Assembly (NCBI GenBank): GCA_029378245.1
Contig: JARKIF010000004.1
Span: 2,728,001 to 2,792,000 of the forward strand
Source: Roridomyces roridus
Taxonomy: Eukaryota > Basidiomycota > Agaricomycetes > Agaricales > Mycenaceae
DNA length: 64,000 nucleotides
Direction: 5' to 3'
The notes under the pieces are model-generated. The model did not search any database. It had not been told where the DNA came from and saw only the letters and a list, made by a program, of their open reading frames with translations. This document shows, in pieces, positions 45,234 through 55,579 of this stretch. Position 1 is the stretch's first letter, and each line of letters starts with the position of its first letter. Both the position numbers and the translations under genes were made by a program.

Positions 45234-47368
45234 TCACAGCGCCCGCCCAACCCCATCGTCTTTGTAATGCCCCCAAAGCTTGCCGCGCGTCTTATCATCC
45301 GCGAAAAGCCCCGCGAAGCGGACAATGGTCCACACATCTTGGAAATTGCTGACCAGCCCCAGGCTGATACGCACAACACCAAGCTGGCGTCCGACAGCGC
45401 GTTCGAGGTCCTGGAGTGTCGCGCCTTCGAACAATTGTTCCATATCTTCCTTGAAATCGAGCATCGCCGCTGCGCCACCGGGATTGCACATGCAGCCTGT
45501 GCGCAGGGAGATGCTGAGCTTGGCGGCAACATAGTCGATGAAACCGTTTGGCAGGATTTCACCCGATGGCTGGGGGATTTGGTTAAATCTATGAAGGCAG
45601 AGGAAAGGACACGTACAGAGAGGAATACAATGGAGACTATGGATCCGGTGTCGGATTGGTCCCCGACGGATTTGAGCCGTCGGGAAGGTTTCGCGGAAAG
45701 GATCCGCACAACAGGTGTCCCGGTAGTATCGTGGCGCAGTTGGGACAAGGATCCGGTCAGATAATGAACAAGGCTCGAAAGTCTGAGTGGCAAGAAGGGG
45801 AGGTATGCGGACAGAAATGTGAGACCATCGGTGACAGCTGGCAGAGTCAGATAGTTGATTGTGCCGTCCTGTGCTGGTGAGTACAATGTCGACGTAAAAT
45901 TTGCTGGTGAGTACAATGTCGACGTAAAATTGAAGAGCTGGACTTGCCTCGAACTGCTCGTGAAGCTCATGGGCACGAGTCATAATATTGCCGGGCACCT
46001 GCACCAAGCTGACTGTTCCGCCTGCAAACCAGGGTCGCTTCAACTGCTTCAGGAAGGATTTCTTCGCAATCAGAGCTCCGACGCCTGTGGGAAATCCAAA
46101 CATCTTGTAGAAGGATATATCCATGGCGTCGACGGGGTGATCCGAAAGGGATATAGCGGAGGTCGCCGCGAGAGCGGCAGCATCCAAAAGAGTGTGGTAC
46201 CCCAGCGATTTTGCGTGCTCCATCATCGAGAGGGGGTTCTTGGTGTTGGTAATATTTGACTGCGCCGTCATTGCAAAGAGACATGGCGCCGAGCGCGGTC
46301 TGCATTTCAGCAACATTTCCTGCAGATACAATGAGCGACAACAGTACGAAAGGAGAGGGGATTTGAACCAACCTTGGCAATCTCCGGTTCAAACCCGCCG
46401 GTGGACGTGGAGGGGATGTAACTGACTTTGGCGCCACGATGAGCCGCGAACTCTCGGATGCCATGGACACTGTTGTGCGAGTCCACCAAAAGAACATAGG
46501 TGCTGTCCCCAGCAAAGGGGTACGACTCCCCGACCAGTTTCAAAGCACCGGTAGCATTGTTGGTGAAAATTACGGCATACTCGTCGGGAGACGCCCGGAA
46601 GAATGACAAAACAGCCGCTCGCGCTTCATTTGTGCCTTTCAAAGACAAGCTAGAGCTAAAAGCAGTATTAAACGGTCGAACACGACATAAATTCGGAATT
46701 TATACCTGTTGCTGATGGAGTGCGTGTTGCCCAACACACTGCGATCCAGGAATTCCGTGTGCACATGGACGAGACTCTCTGGGTATATTGCGCCGCCCAT
46801 ATAATCCGCGTACACTTCCCCGGTGGTATCTAGTCTCCTGTAGTCGCTTCGACGCAGAGTATCCAAGGTCCAGGTAAGGCGATACTCTGTCGTCGAGAGT
46901 CAGCATTTCAGTTGCGCAGAACCACACAGCTAGCTTACCGGGGAATGCGTGTAGGAAGTCTTGATACGCGATACTGGCGTCATCCGATATCTTGTCCATT
47001 GTGGGTGCGTAGGCTGAAAACGATGGCTGTTGTGGTTTCTCGAAAGCAGGCGACATGGAATCCCTGCTCTCCTGTGCTTCATCCCTCGACCTCTCATGGA
47101 ATATAGGCCGTATGTCCGGGGACCGAGCTCGCGAGACCGTGTCCAGCGGTGGGAGTGGCTCGGGGTGTTCCTGGTGGAGTCCCCGGCTGGATTTCTCGCG
47201 GAATAGCGTGTAGATGTCCTGCCAGGAATGGTCGGAGGTGGAGTCGGATCTGCCAGAGTGTCGAGATAAGGAGACCGCCGACCGTTTACGGGAAATTTTC
47301 TGGTCAGAAGAGGAACCAGAGCCCATGGACCAGCGCATGGTGGAAGTTGGGAAAGGGAAAGTGTTCAA
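45234..47368 (-). CDS. Class V aminotransferase, MoCo-sulfurase-like
   Basis: A PLP enzyme of the NifS/MOCOS fold. In the family, cysteine desulfuration supplies sulfur, in MOCOS to the molybdenum cofactor. Segments in order: RLDTTGEVYADYMGGAIYPE, TNNATGALKLVGESYPF, LDAAALAATSAISLSDHP, the PLP-lysine motif MDISFYKMFGFPTG, then TINYLTLPAVTDG and the Cys-bearing loop SLRTGCMCNPGGAAAML near the C-terminus. No MOSC domain follows, unlike full-length MOCOS, so it is an N-domain-only type. Several short introns are needed, one of them GC-AG (donor after HEQFE). The about 140-residue Ser/Arg-rich N-terminal stretch has no recognised domain. The start could also be the Met 10 codons in. Confidence 0.75.
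45873..45932 (-). repeat. 30-bp tandem duplication at a splice acceptor
   Basis: Two copies (45873-45901 and 45903-45931), period 30 and 29 bases identical, sit inside the GC-AG intron of the aminotransferase-like gene. Each contains the run that ends in 'ctcaccag', so the 3' splice region has been doubled. The reading that keeps the frame uses the AG a few bases further on ('cagcacag'). Confidence 0.8.
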
Positions 47369-47399
47369 GGGTGTGGAGTCCTGGAGCCTTTATGCGGCG

Positions 47400-48137
47400 G
47401 CTGCTGTCAGAGCATCCACGCGGTGGTTGCGGCCACAATAACTTTGGGCAGTTTGACACCGGGCAAATATTTCCAGCCCCAAAGGCCCTTGATTCTTTGC
47501 CGCGGCGAATCCATGTCAATGGTTGTGGGGAATGAAGATTGGTGGCCCGTGGGAATTCCCGTATTTGGCCATAGCATCCACAGTCCTCGAACAAAAGCTC
47601 TTGATGCAGGGTACCAGATATCCACACAGTCGATGCCGGCGATGTCGAGGAGCGGGTTGCCGGTGCCGATCATCAGATCAGGGCTGCCATCGTGCTACCG
47701 GAAGTTGGGAACCAGCGTGCCGTCAAAGTCTACCAACTGATTACTTGTGACTCACCAAGAATAGAATCAATATGTTCCATTTGCCTCTGTGCGATGCTCA
47801 GCCGGTTACTGGGGGCTGCATTCAGATCTCGACGGGACATGCGTACACCCGGTGGCGGATAATGATCTTGATGGCATTTCGAAGCAATTCGACGGCGACG
47901 TCCGATCTGATAAGTTATTCAAGTTCAAGGGCGGAAGAACGGGATGGTATACTGACTTTGAGCGCTGATCACGGCGGACGAAAGGTGTTGTTCCGGCCTA
48001 GTGGCTAATTTTGAACAAGAGAACGCATCTTATCCCAGCTGGTGGCTACTTGACATCTAGTGTTGGTGTATGGTGTGTTGTGCAGGCAGTGCATTGGGCA
48101 GCAGAATGGCTGGTGAGAAATATTCAGAACCAAGGTA
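47400..48137 (-). pseudogene. Unrecognised gene or gene remnant
   Basis: A minus-strand frame at 47673-47407 reads MIGTGNPLLDIAGIDCVDIWYPASRAFVRG-like protein with even composition, which looks coding. Just upstream, VDFDGTLVPNF runs into a TAG at about 47697. A possible first exon (MSRRDLNAAPSNRL, about 47843) ends at a gtgagt. I could not find splice sites with matching phases to join them. I do not recognise the family. Either a missed intron or a broken gene. Confidence 0.35.
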
Positions 48138-49251
48138 CAGTTGCGGACAATCAAACGTGACAAACTTGTATAACTCTATTTTGGCTCGTGGGAAACTCTT
48201 TCTTTGTGTAAAATGGGGCAGTTAGAATATTTTGTGAATTTTCTGCATTGTCAAAAGTTGAAAAAGTTGAAGTTGAAATGCCGGTCCGGGTCGATTTTTT
48301 GGCCGTACCCCATTTTCCCACGCTACCAGGTCGTGCGAGGTACCATTTTAACCGTTTTTTTTGCGCTCTTTTCAATGGAAACAATTGCGAAAAGATTCCA
48401 CGAGCCAATCTTCCAGAAATCCACTTTTGATGGCCAGATTCAAGGAGTGATCAAGCTGTCTCGTGAACGCGGCATTCTTCCCCAATTGTTCCGAGGGACT
48501 GGATTCTTCTTCCCAAGCTCCTACAGTATTTAAGAGTGACAGGGACCACTCCCTTCCCTCTGCCACCATCCCCCATGCCTCCCCAGGGAGAAAGGCAAGG
48601 GACAAAACATCTCATCAGGTCTGAGGTCTTCGAAACCACTGGGAGAAGATTTGGCCCGCCAGCATCTCCTTCACCCCAGTTGTCACAATTGTCCCTCACA
48701 GATGCAGATCATGAGGAGCTCTCTCTTGAGCAACCTGCTAGGGAACCTGGATCTCGAGGACTGTGATTTTGACTGCTGGCTCTCCAATGAGAACTATAAT
48801 TCTTTGACAGCTACCTTTGCCACAGAGGAGGTAGACCCCAGCCCTGATGATGACCGGGAAGAAGTAGATGACTTCAACTGGGATGGTAATGACCCAACTC
48901 TTGACACTTACGGGAACGGTCGCGGCATGCACGGCAACTTGGAGGAAGCAGAAATCACGATAGGGCATGTAACACGGGCATTCTACCAGAGATTGATAGA
49001 GCAGACAGGTGTAATTAGCCAATATATACAGTCCCTGAACTTCTATACCGGACCCAAGGCCGAAAGGGGTACACACAATTTCTGTTCAACCCGGCCGAAA
49101 ATTTGGCCGTACCTAATCTCTCGTGGGAAAATTCTGAAAAATTGTATTTGGGGTCTTTTCGGGTCGCTGAATCTGATTCTGAAGTCAGAATGTCAAAATT
49201 ATGGGCCGTTCCCGAGATATTAAAGTGGTCACGTTTGATTGTCCGCAACTG
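48138..49251. mobile_element. Pogo/Fot1-like element, 1.1 kb
   Basis: The ends are perfect inverted repeats of 24 bp. The left starts CAGTTGCGGACAATCAAACG and the right ends CGTTTGATTGTCCGCAACTG. Both sides are flanked by TA (48136-48137 and 49252-49253), as for Tc1/mariner-pogo elements. A plus frame at 48651-49223 encodes about 190 residues with an acidic middle (DPSPDDDREEVDDFNWDGND), not a recognisable transposase. It is a non-autonomous element, or one carrying an unknown small protein. Confidence 0.75.
48651..49223 (+). CDS. Hypothetical acidic ORF inside the TA element
   Basis: 190 codons open from 48651, with later in-frame Met codons near 48708. The centre is strongly acidic. The C-terminal third (from about residue 130) runs into the element's own subterminal sequence, so the true end is doubtful. 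No DDE/D triad or DNA-binding helix-turn-helix could be recognised. It could be a fragment of captured host or transposon sequence. Confidence 0.3.
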   Translation: MARQHLLHPSCHNCPSQMQIMRSSLLSNLLGNLDLEDCDFDCWLSNENYNSLTATFATEEVDPSPDDDREEVDDFNWDGNDPTLDTYGNGRGMHGNLEEAEITIGHVTRAFYQRLIEQTGVISQYIQSLNFYTGPKAERGTHNFCSTRPKIWPYLISRGKILKNCIWGLFGSLNLILKSECQNYGPFPRY

Positions 49252-49320
49252 TAGCCAAGGATTCGAGATGCGACGGGTGACCTGTAGAAATGAATGTGAA
49301 GAGGTCGCGTTGGGGGACCA

Positions 49321-49575
49321 TGAAGAAGGATGAAAATGTGGGAGAAGGACTTAGTTGAGATTCGTCGTAGCTAGCTACTTAAATACAAAAACAAGGTACA
49401 GCCATACATAAGTAAGAATTAGGGAACATGCACTGAATAACACCGATACAAGTATATGCAAGTCAGTATGGGTAAATGTGAGTATGTACAGCGAGTGTTT
49501 AAACCATACTCTACGTGTCAGTACTTCCACGTCAGTAGTACACGTCAGGGTGCGTCCGTGTTTGTCCTTCCAACA
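49321..49575 (-). repeat. 3' LTR of the Copia element
   Basis: 255 bp, identical by eye to 54461-54715. It is preceded on the minus strand by the polypurine tract at 49576-49584. Confidence 0.9.
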
Positions 49576-49582
49576 CTCCCCC

Positions 49583-52500
49583 TCAAACCGTACGCAGCCC
49601 GAGCGCTGCAGCGAAGTGCTTGGCCTTCGTGCTTGGTAGCGCCTTGGTCAGGCAATCGGCGACCATGTCTGCCGTGGGACAATAGACAAGTCGGATCGTC
49701 CCGTTTTCGACAACGTATCGAATGAAATGATACCGGATGTCGATGTGCTTGGTGCGTGCGTGAAACTGGCCGATATCAGAGTGTGCGAGGGCAATCGAGC
49801 CTTGATTATCGCCATGGAGGGTGATGGGGCGCTCGAGCGGTCGAAAAAGCTCGCCGATGAGCGCGCGAAGCCACACAGCTTCCTTTGCGGCGTGTGTCAA
49901 TGCAACGTACTCAGCCTCTGTCGTTGAGAGGGTGGCAATTTCCTGCTTCTTGGAACTCCACGAAATGGCGCCACCGTCAATAAGGAAAGCAAAACCAGAG
50001 ATAGCGCGCCTGTGGTCTTGGGACATCCCGTCCGCATCCGAATATCCCTCCAACCCTTTCCTTCCCGTGCCGTACGTGAGCCGAAGCATCTTCGTGCCAA
50101 GGAGGTACCAAAATACACGCTTCGTCGCCTCCCAATGGAGCGGGCCGGGGTTGTCGAGGAATTTCGAGAGTAAGCCCACCGCAAATGTGATGTCGGGCCG
50201 TGTTCCAACGGATGCCCACATGAGCGAGCCAATGGCCTCGCGGTATGGGACACGTTTCATTGCGGCAATGTCGGCTATGCTGATGGCGCGGTGCTCGTTG
50301 GAAAGTTGGACATTCGGGTCCAAGGGCATTGCGACGGGTTTCGAGTCGGCAAAGTTGAACTGATCGAGAATAGACTCGATGTAAGTCTGCTGCGAGAGCA
50401 AGATTGTACGCGCTTCGCGGTCGCACCGGATTTCGATGCCAAGGAGCCAACTGATAGGCCCAAGATCCGTCATCTTGAAATGTTCGCCAATACGAGTCTT
50501 GTATGACACGAGGAGCGCCGGGGAGCTGGACGTGATGGTGCAGTCGTCCACATGGATGGCGAGGATGGTGAGATCGTGCTCGTCACGAGCATAGAAAACG
50601 GCATGGTCGGACGCGCACTGTGTAAAGCCTAGCTCTGAAAGCCAGCGAGAAAGCATCTCGTACAATTTCCTGCCACCATGCTTCAACCCGTACAACGCCT
50701 TCGCGAGTTTGAGAACATTCGCGGCCCGATCCGTGAATTCATAACCCGGAGGCTGTTCCATGTAGATCTCCTCGTCGGGATCCAATTCCCCGTTGAGGTA
50801 CGCACTGTTGAAGTCGAACATGTCGATGTCCAGTCGTTGCGTGCGGCGATGGCGAGAACAAGACGGATGGAGGCAATCTTGGCGGTCGGGGCAAAAGTCT
50901 CGTAGTAATCGACACCGTGAACCTGTGTAAAGCCACGTGCAACGAGACGTGCCTTGTATTTTTCGATTTCCCCCGCCGCGTTCTTCTTGATGCGCAAGAC
51001 CCATTTGCAGTCAACGACGTTGCGGTCGCCAGGTCGTGGAACGACGGTCCAAGTGCCGGCGGCTTTGAGTGAGGTAAGCTCGGCTTTGATCGCCGCATCC
51101 CAATGCGGCCAATCGGACCGGTTCCTTGCTTCCTCCCACGATGGGTCTAAGGCCTCAGCAGTCGACGTCGCGGCGGCGAGGTGGTGCTCCAGCACATCCA
51201 CCATCTCCCAGTCGTCAGGAAGCTCGGCACGCGCCGCCACGTGGGGTGCCTCGTCGGCCCTAGCCCGCTGGAGATATGTCGTGCCGCTGGTCGGAAAAAT
51301 GGTCGCCTGTCGTCGTTCGCGCGTGCTACGTCTCGGTCCTTCGCTAGTCCCACCCTCATTGCGTCCAGCATCGCCTTCGAAGTCGGATCCGAGTGGGTCG
51401 GTGAGCGCAAGCTGTTGGCGTAGCCTCGCAATCGAAGGAGAAGCCGGTAATGTGCCTGTCGTAGGCAACACGTTGGTGGGAGTTTGCGGAGTCGTTTGGG
51501 TCGGGATAGTTGGAGTCGAAGCCGCAGGTGTCTGAGGAGGAGTCGGAAGGTGCGTGGTTGGTTTTGAAAACCCAGACGATGGCTGATTGTCATCCGAATC
51601 CTCCCCCTCAATCCGCAGATCGTCTGGGAGAGGTACCACCTCGTCATTCCTGTCAAATTTAACGCTCCGCTCCACAGCGACAGTGCGCTTCCCCTCGAAA
51701 TAGATTCGATGCCCGCTGCTCACGTCATCAAATCCCATCCATCGACCTTCCCTTCCGCGTCCCTCAAGCTTGCTCGCCTTCGCGTCATGGACCCAGACAC
51801 GCGCTCCAAACTCGGGGAGCCGGGCGATGCTTGGTTTCCGCCCGTACACCATCTCGTATGGCGTTTTCCCGTCATTCGCGCTGGTGGATAGCCGGTTCTT
51901 CAAGTACACGGCATGCGCGATGGCCTCGCCCCAAAGAAACTTCGGCAACCCATTGCCGTGCAGCATCGCACGCACACGCTCCAACAGCGTCCGATTGAGT
52001 CGCTCGGCAACGCCGTTGTGTTCGGGGGTGTCGTGCACGGTGAAGCCTCGTTCGGTGCCGTTCTTCGCAAGGTGAGCGTCGAATTCCCCGCTCCAGTACT
52101 CGCCTCCCCGGTCGGAGTGGAGCTTCTTGATTTTGGCGCCGAACTGGGTTGAGAGCCACGCTTCGTAAGACTGGTACGAGCCGAAAGTCTCGTCCTTGGT
52201 CCGCTGGAGATAGAGTCTGGACCAGCGAGTGAAATCGTCGGTAAAGCTTGAATAGTACTCACGCCGATTGATAGTTTCGACGGGAGACGGCCCCCATACA
52301 TCCGAAAATATGACCTCCCCCAAGGCTGTCGAGCGCGGAGCCTTGCGTTCCTTTGCGATCGGCTTCCGCGTTGTCTTGGCGTATGCGCACGAGTCGCACG
52401 ATTGGAGTTTCGATGTCGGGTCGAGCTTGACGCCGGTTACCAGGCCTTCCAAGACCAGGCGTTTGGCGGCGTCCGGGGCTACGTGACCCATGCGGCGGTG

Positions 52501-54417
52501 TAAGTCTTCGAGCGAGACTGTTTCGATGGCGGATGCGGCAGTGACCGTCTCCCAATTGAATGGAGACTGCACACGGTAAGTTCCCTTCGTCTTGTCCACG
52601 ATGCCGACAAGCTTCTGGTGCTTATCAAATATCTTGCAGAAGCTCTCGCGGAACAAGACTGCAAAACCCGCATCAGTTATCTTCGCAATCGAGACAAGGG
52701 TTAAACCGATTTTCGGTGCATATAACACTCCACGCAGCAATATCTTCGTCCTGACACCTTTTCCATTCGGCAGCCAGACGTGCATGTCGCCCATCCCAAT
52801 GGCCTGGAACGAGCCGTTATCCGCGGCAGTGATTGACCGTGGTGCGATCGAAATGTAGTTGAGGAGTTGATGCCGATATGGTGTGATGTGGGATGATGCC
52901 CCCGAGTCGTATAGCTCGGTCATGGTGTCCATCGGGCCGTCCTCATTAGCGAGCATCGCTGTCTTGAACGAGGAGGTAAGCGGTGCATCGTAGGGCTCGA
53001 TGTTGTCGAGCCATTCGTTGATGACCATCTGTAGGCAGTCGGAAATCTCGGTGCCGTGTTCAGATGTCTGCGACGTCTGTGCATCTGTGGTTGCATCATC
53101 GTCGACGGGATCGTGAGTGAGGCTGTGTGCACAGGAAAATTCGGGGGACTCAGTGATGTCCCCAGCCTCTGATTCGGACACCGTCTGCAACTCGGGCATC
53201 GACCCGCAGTCACTCTCGTTGTCCTCTATGTTCGTCTCGATCGGATCCGGTGTCGGTGAGTTGTTCAATAACTCCGGTACCGACATGTTGCTGACTGAAT
53301 CGTCTTTAGACTCGTCTTCGTCGTAATCCGAGAGCCATGGGCTAGATGCGCCATCGCACTCCACACCCGCACCCGTCACCACGCCGCCAAACACGTCTTG
53401 TTCCGTCCGGAACAGCCAGACGTTCTGCTCGGCGTGAGCAATCCATGCGCGGTCATCCGAATCGACCTGCGCCATCCAGACGCCGCCGATATCCGTCGCG
53501 GTGTTTGCATCCTCGCGTCCCTTCCCACTCCCGCGTCCCTTTCCCTTTCCCCTCGGTCCCTGGCCTTCCTTCCCACCGCCCGCCGCCCAGCACTCTGCTT
53601 TAACATGCCCCTTCTTGTGGCAGTTGTAGCATTCGACGTTCTTCGACGTCTTCTTGCCGGCTTTACGTCCGCCCGCGGCGAACGCGACGTCCGAGTCGTT
53701 CTTCTTCTTCTTCGACTTGATAGCCCGGCGGTCGTGCTCCTGCGAGAGCGCGCTGATGAGTGTGTCGGGGGAGATGGTCGTACCCATGAGGGACGATGTG
53801 GCCGTGAGGGCAGCGAGGTATGGGTCGTATGATGCCGGTAACGACCCTAGGATAATGGCGGTGAAGTTTTCGTCGCCGGGATCGGCGCCCATGCCGACAA
53901 GGTCGACGCGAAGTGCCTGCAACTTTGCGAGGTGAGCCCTAACATCCCCATTCTCGGCACAGCGCTCATCCTGGAGCCTGCGCCGCAAATCCACAGTAAC
54001 CATTCTCGACTTCTGCTCGAACTCATTCACCACCTTTGTCCAGAGGCCCGAAGCTCGCCGCTCCCCCATGACACGCAAAAACAGTGAGTCGGGGATCGTC
54101 GCGGCAATAGCTTGTTTGATGATGGCCTCACCTGACCTATATCCAGCCTCCACGCGAACGAAGTTGTCGTACGCAGTGATGTCCGCAGGGGTCGACGAAG
54201 GAGTGACCGGAGTGGGCGGGATCGGCGGCAAGTGGCTGCTCTCCAAGTGTTGAGAGAGCCCGGCGGCGGCAGCAGCGTAGAGGAAGCGGTTCTTGAACAC
54301 CGCCCAGTTGGCGCCGTCGGCTTCGCATTTCGGGAGCCGTACAAAGAATTCGGCGGCCTTGGAGTTCGGGGCGATGGTGGACATTGTAGATAGCAGAGGT
54401 TGGTTGTCGAGGTGCAA
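49583..54417 (-). pseudogene. Copia gag-pol polyprotein with one frameshift
   Basis: Two overlapping frames: 54417-50683 (1244 codons) and 51004-49583 (473 codons). The first holds the gag region, the zinc knuckle CYNCHKKGHVKAEC, the protease motif LYDSGASSHIT, the integrase (HRRMGHV, then FSDVWGPSPVE and DRGGEYWSGEF) and the start of RT (KARLVARGFTQVHGVDYYE). At about 50829 the frame slips. The second frame carries on with FDFNSAYLNGELDPDEEIY, the RT active region HVDD and the RNase H part (DADGMSQDHRRAISG, then STTEAEYVAL). The slip looks like loss of one base. It could also be a sequencing error or a programmed shift, but Copia elements normally use one frame here. Confidence 0.88.
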
Positions 54418-54460
54418 TAAATTCGGTTGGTGGATTTAGTTGAACTCGGGGCCCATAACC

Positions 54461-54715
54461 TGAAGAAGGATGAAAATGTGGGAGAAGGACTTAGTTGAGA
54501 TTCGTCGTAGCTAGCTACTTAAATACAAAAACAAGGTACAGCCATACATAAGTAAGAATTAGGGAACATGCACTGAATAACACCGATACAAGTATATGCA
54601 AGTCAGTATGGGTAAATGTGAGTATGTACAGCGAGTGTTTAAACCATACTCTACGTGTCAGTACTTCCACGTCAGTAGTACACGTCAGGGTGCGTCCGTG
54701 TTTGTCCTTCCAACA
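54461..54715 (-). repeat. 5' LTR of the Copia element
   Basis: 255 bp, identical by eye to the other LTR. The polyprotein start Met lies 44 bp inside the element from its inner edge. Confidence 0.9.
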
Positions 54716-55579
54716 CCAGCCACCTGCGAAAGATACGGACGGATCTGTGCGACAAACCACGGGGATTGGGGGTTACTCCCGTCCCGCGTACTTACCCCGC
54801 AAGCACTGGACGGGCGGCGAATTGGAAGCAATATGACAGTGCAAGGGGATTTCTGATCATGTTGCCCTCGTTGTCGCGAACTTTTCGCGCCCGGTCTGGA
54901 AAAATAATCAATGAAATATAACGACGATATTAGGGTTCTGAAGGCCCTCAAGATCTAGTGAAATATCAAAAGTCATCACGGTCGGCGAGGAGATTGTATG
55001 CACAATTAGCCGCAACAACAACGACGCTGATCAAGGTCCCCACCGGTCCATTTCCTTCTTGATCTCGGCGCAAGAGGGAAGCCCGTAAACACTCGGGAGA
55101 TCCTGCCACAATTTCTTCTGTTCCCCCACAAACACAGCGTAGACGGATTAACGACAATGCGGCACAGGTCCTTCTTTCCGCGCATTGATAGTTCCAGAGC
55201 TATAATCTCGGGGTTAGGCCCGAGGAGGCGAGCCTTGACCCTGTCCGCAGCGGCGTGGCACTCGTCGTGCACCCCCGCACGTCAGAGACGGACCCGAGGT
55301 CCTGCGTCCATCGGTACGGCTCCAACTGGCGTTTGAGAAACTCGGACGCACAAAGCCTTGCATCAAAACACCGATGGATCAATGCACGGATCAATGCTTG
55401 ACGGCGATGCCACGTCATTCGTTTTCCCGGCAGGTGGAAACAAGCTTGATACTTTTCGTCTTGCTTGGCAGACACCGTTTTGAGACACCTGGCAATCTGG
55501 CAATATTAGAGCAAAAAAACATGAACCTACATTTGAAATGCACATGCCGACGAACTCGGGTCAACGTGGGAGGGAGTAA
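54716..55579 (-). pseudogene. Degenerate gene remnant
   Basis: Pieces of plausible protein are scattered over minus frames. One is LCASEFLKRQLEPYRW, one is HAAADRVKARLLGPNPEIIA, and one is YAVFVGEQKKLWQDLPSVYG followed by EIKKEMDRWG. No single frame or splice pattern joins them. I do not recognise the family. A decayed host gene next to the Copia insertion is likely. Confidence 0.35.

Larger units (their letters stand above)
49321..54715 (-). mobile_element. Copia-type LTR retrotransposon
   Basis: Complete element on the minus strand. The two 255-bp LTRs (49321-49575 and 54461-54715) are identical by eye, running TGTTGG to CTTCA. Directly before the 3' LTR is a purine tract (minus strand GAGGGGGAG). 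After the 5' LTR comes 'ggttatgggccccgag', a candidate primer-binding region. Domain order gag, protease, integrase, RT, RNase H is the Copia order. No 5-bp target duplication is seen: the flanks are gacca and ccagc. LTR identity implies recent insertion. Confidence 0.92.

Noticed and set aside
53376..53832. Plus-strand frames within the Copia element
   Set aside because: Shadows of the gag-pol frame on the opposite strand.
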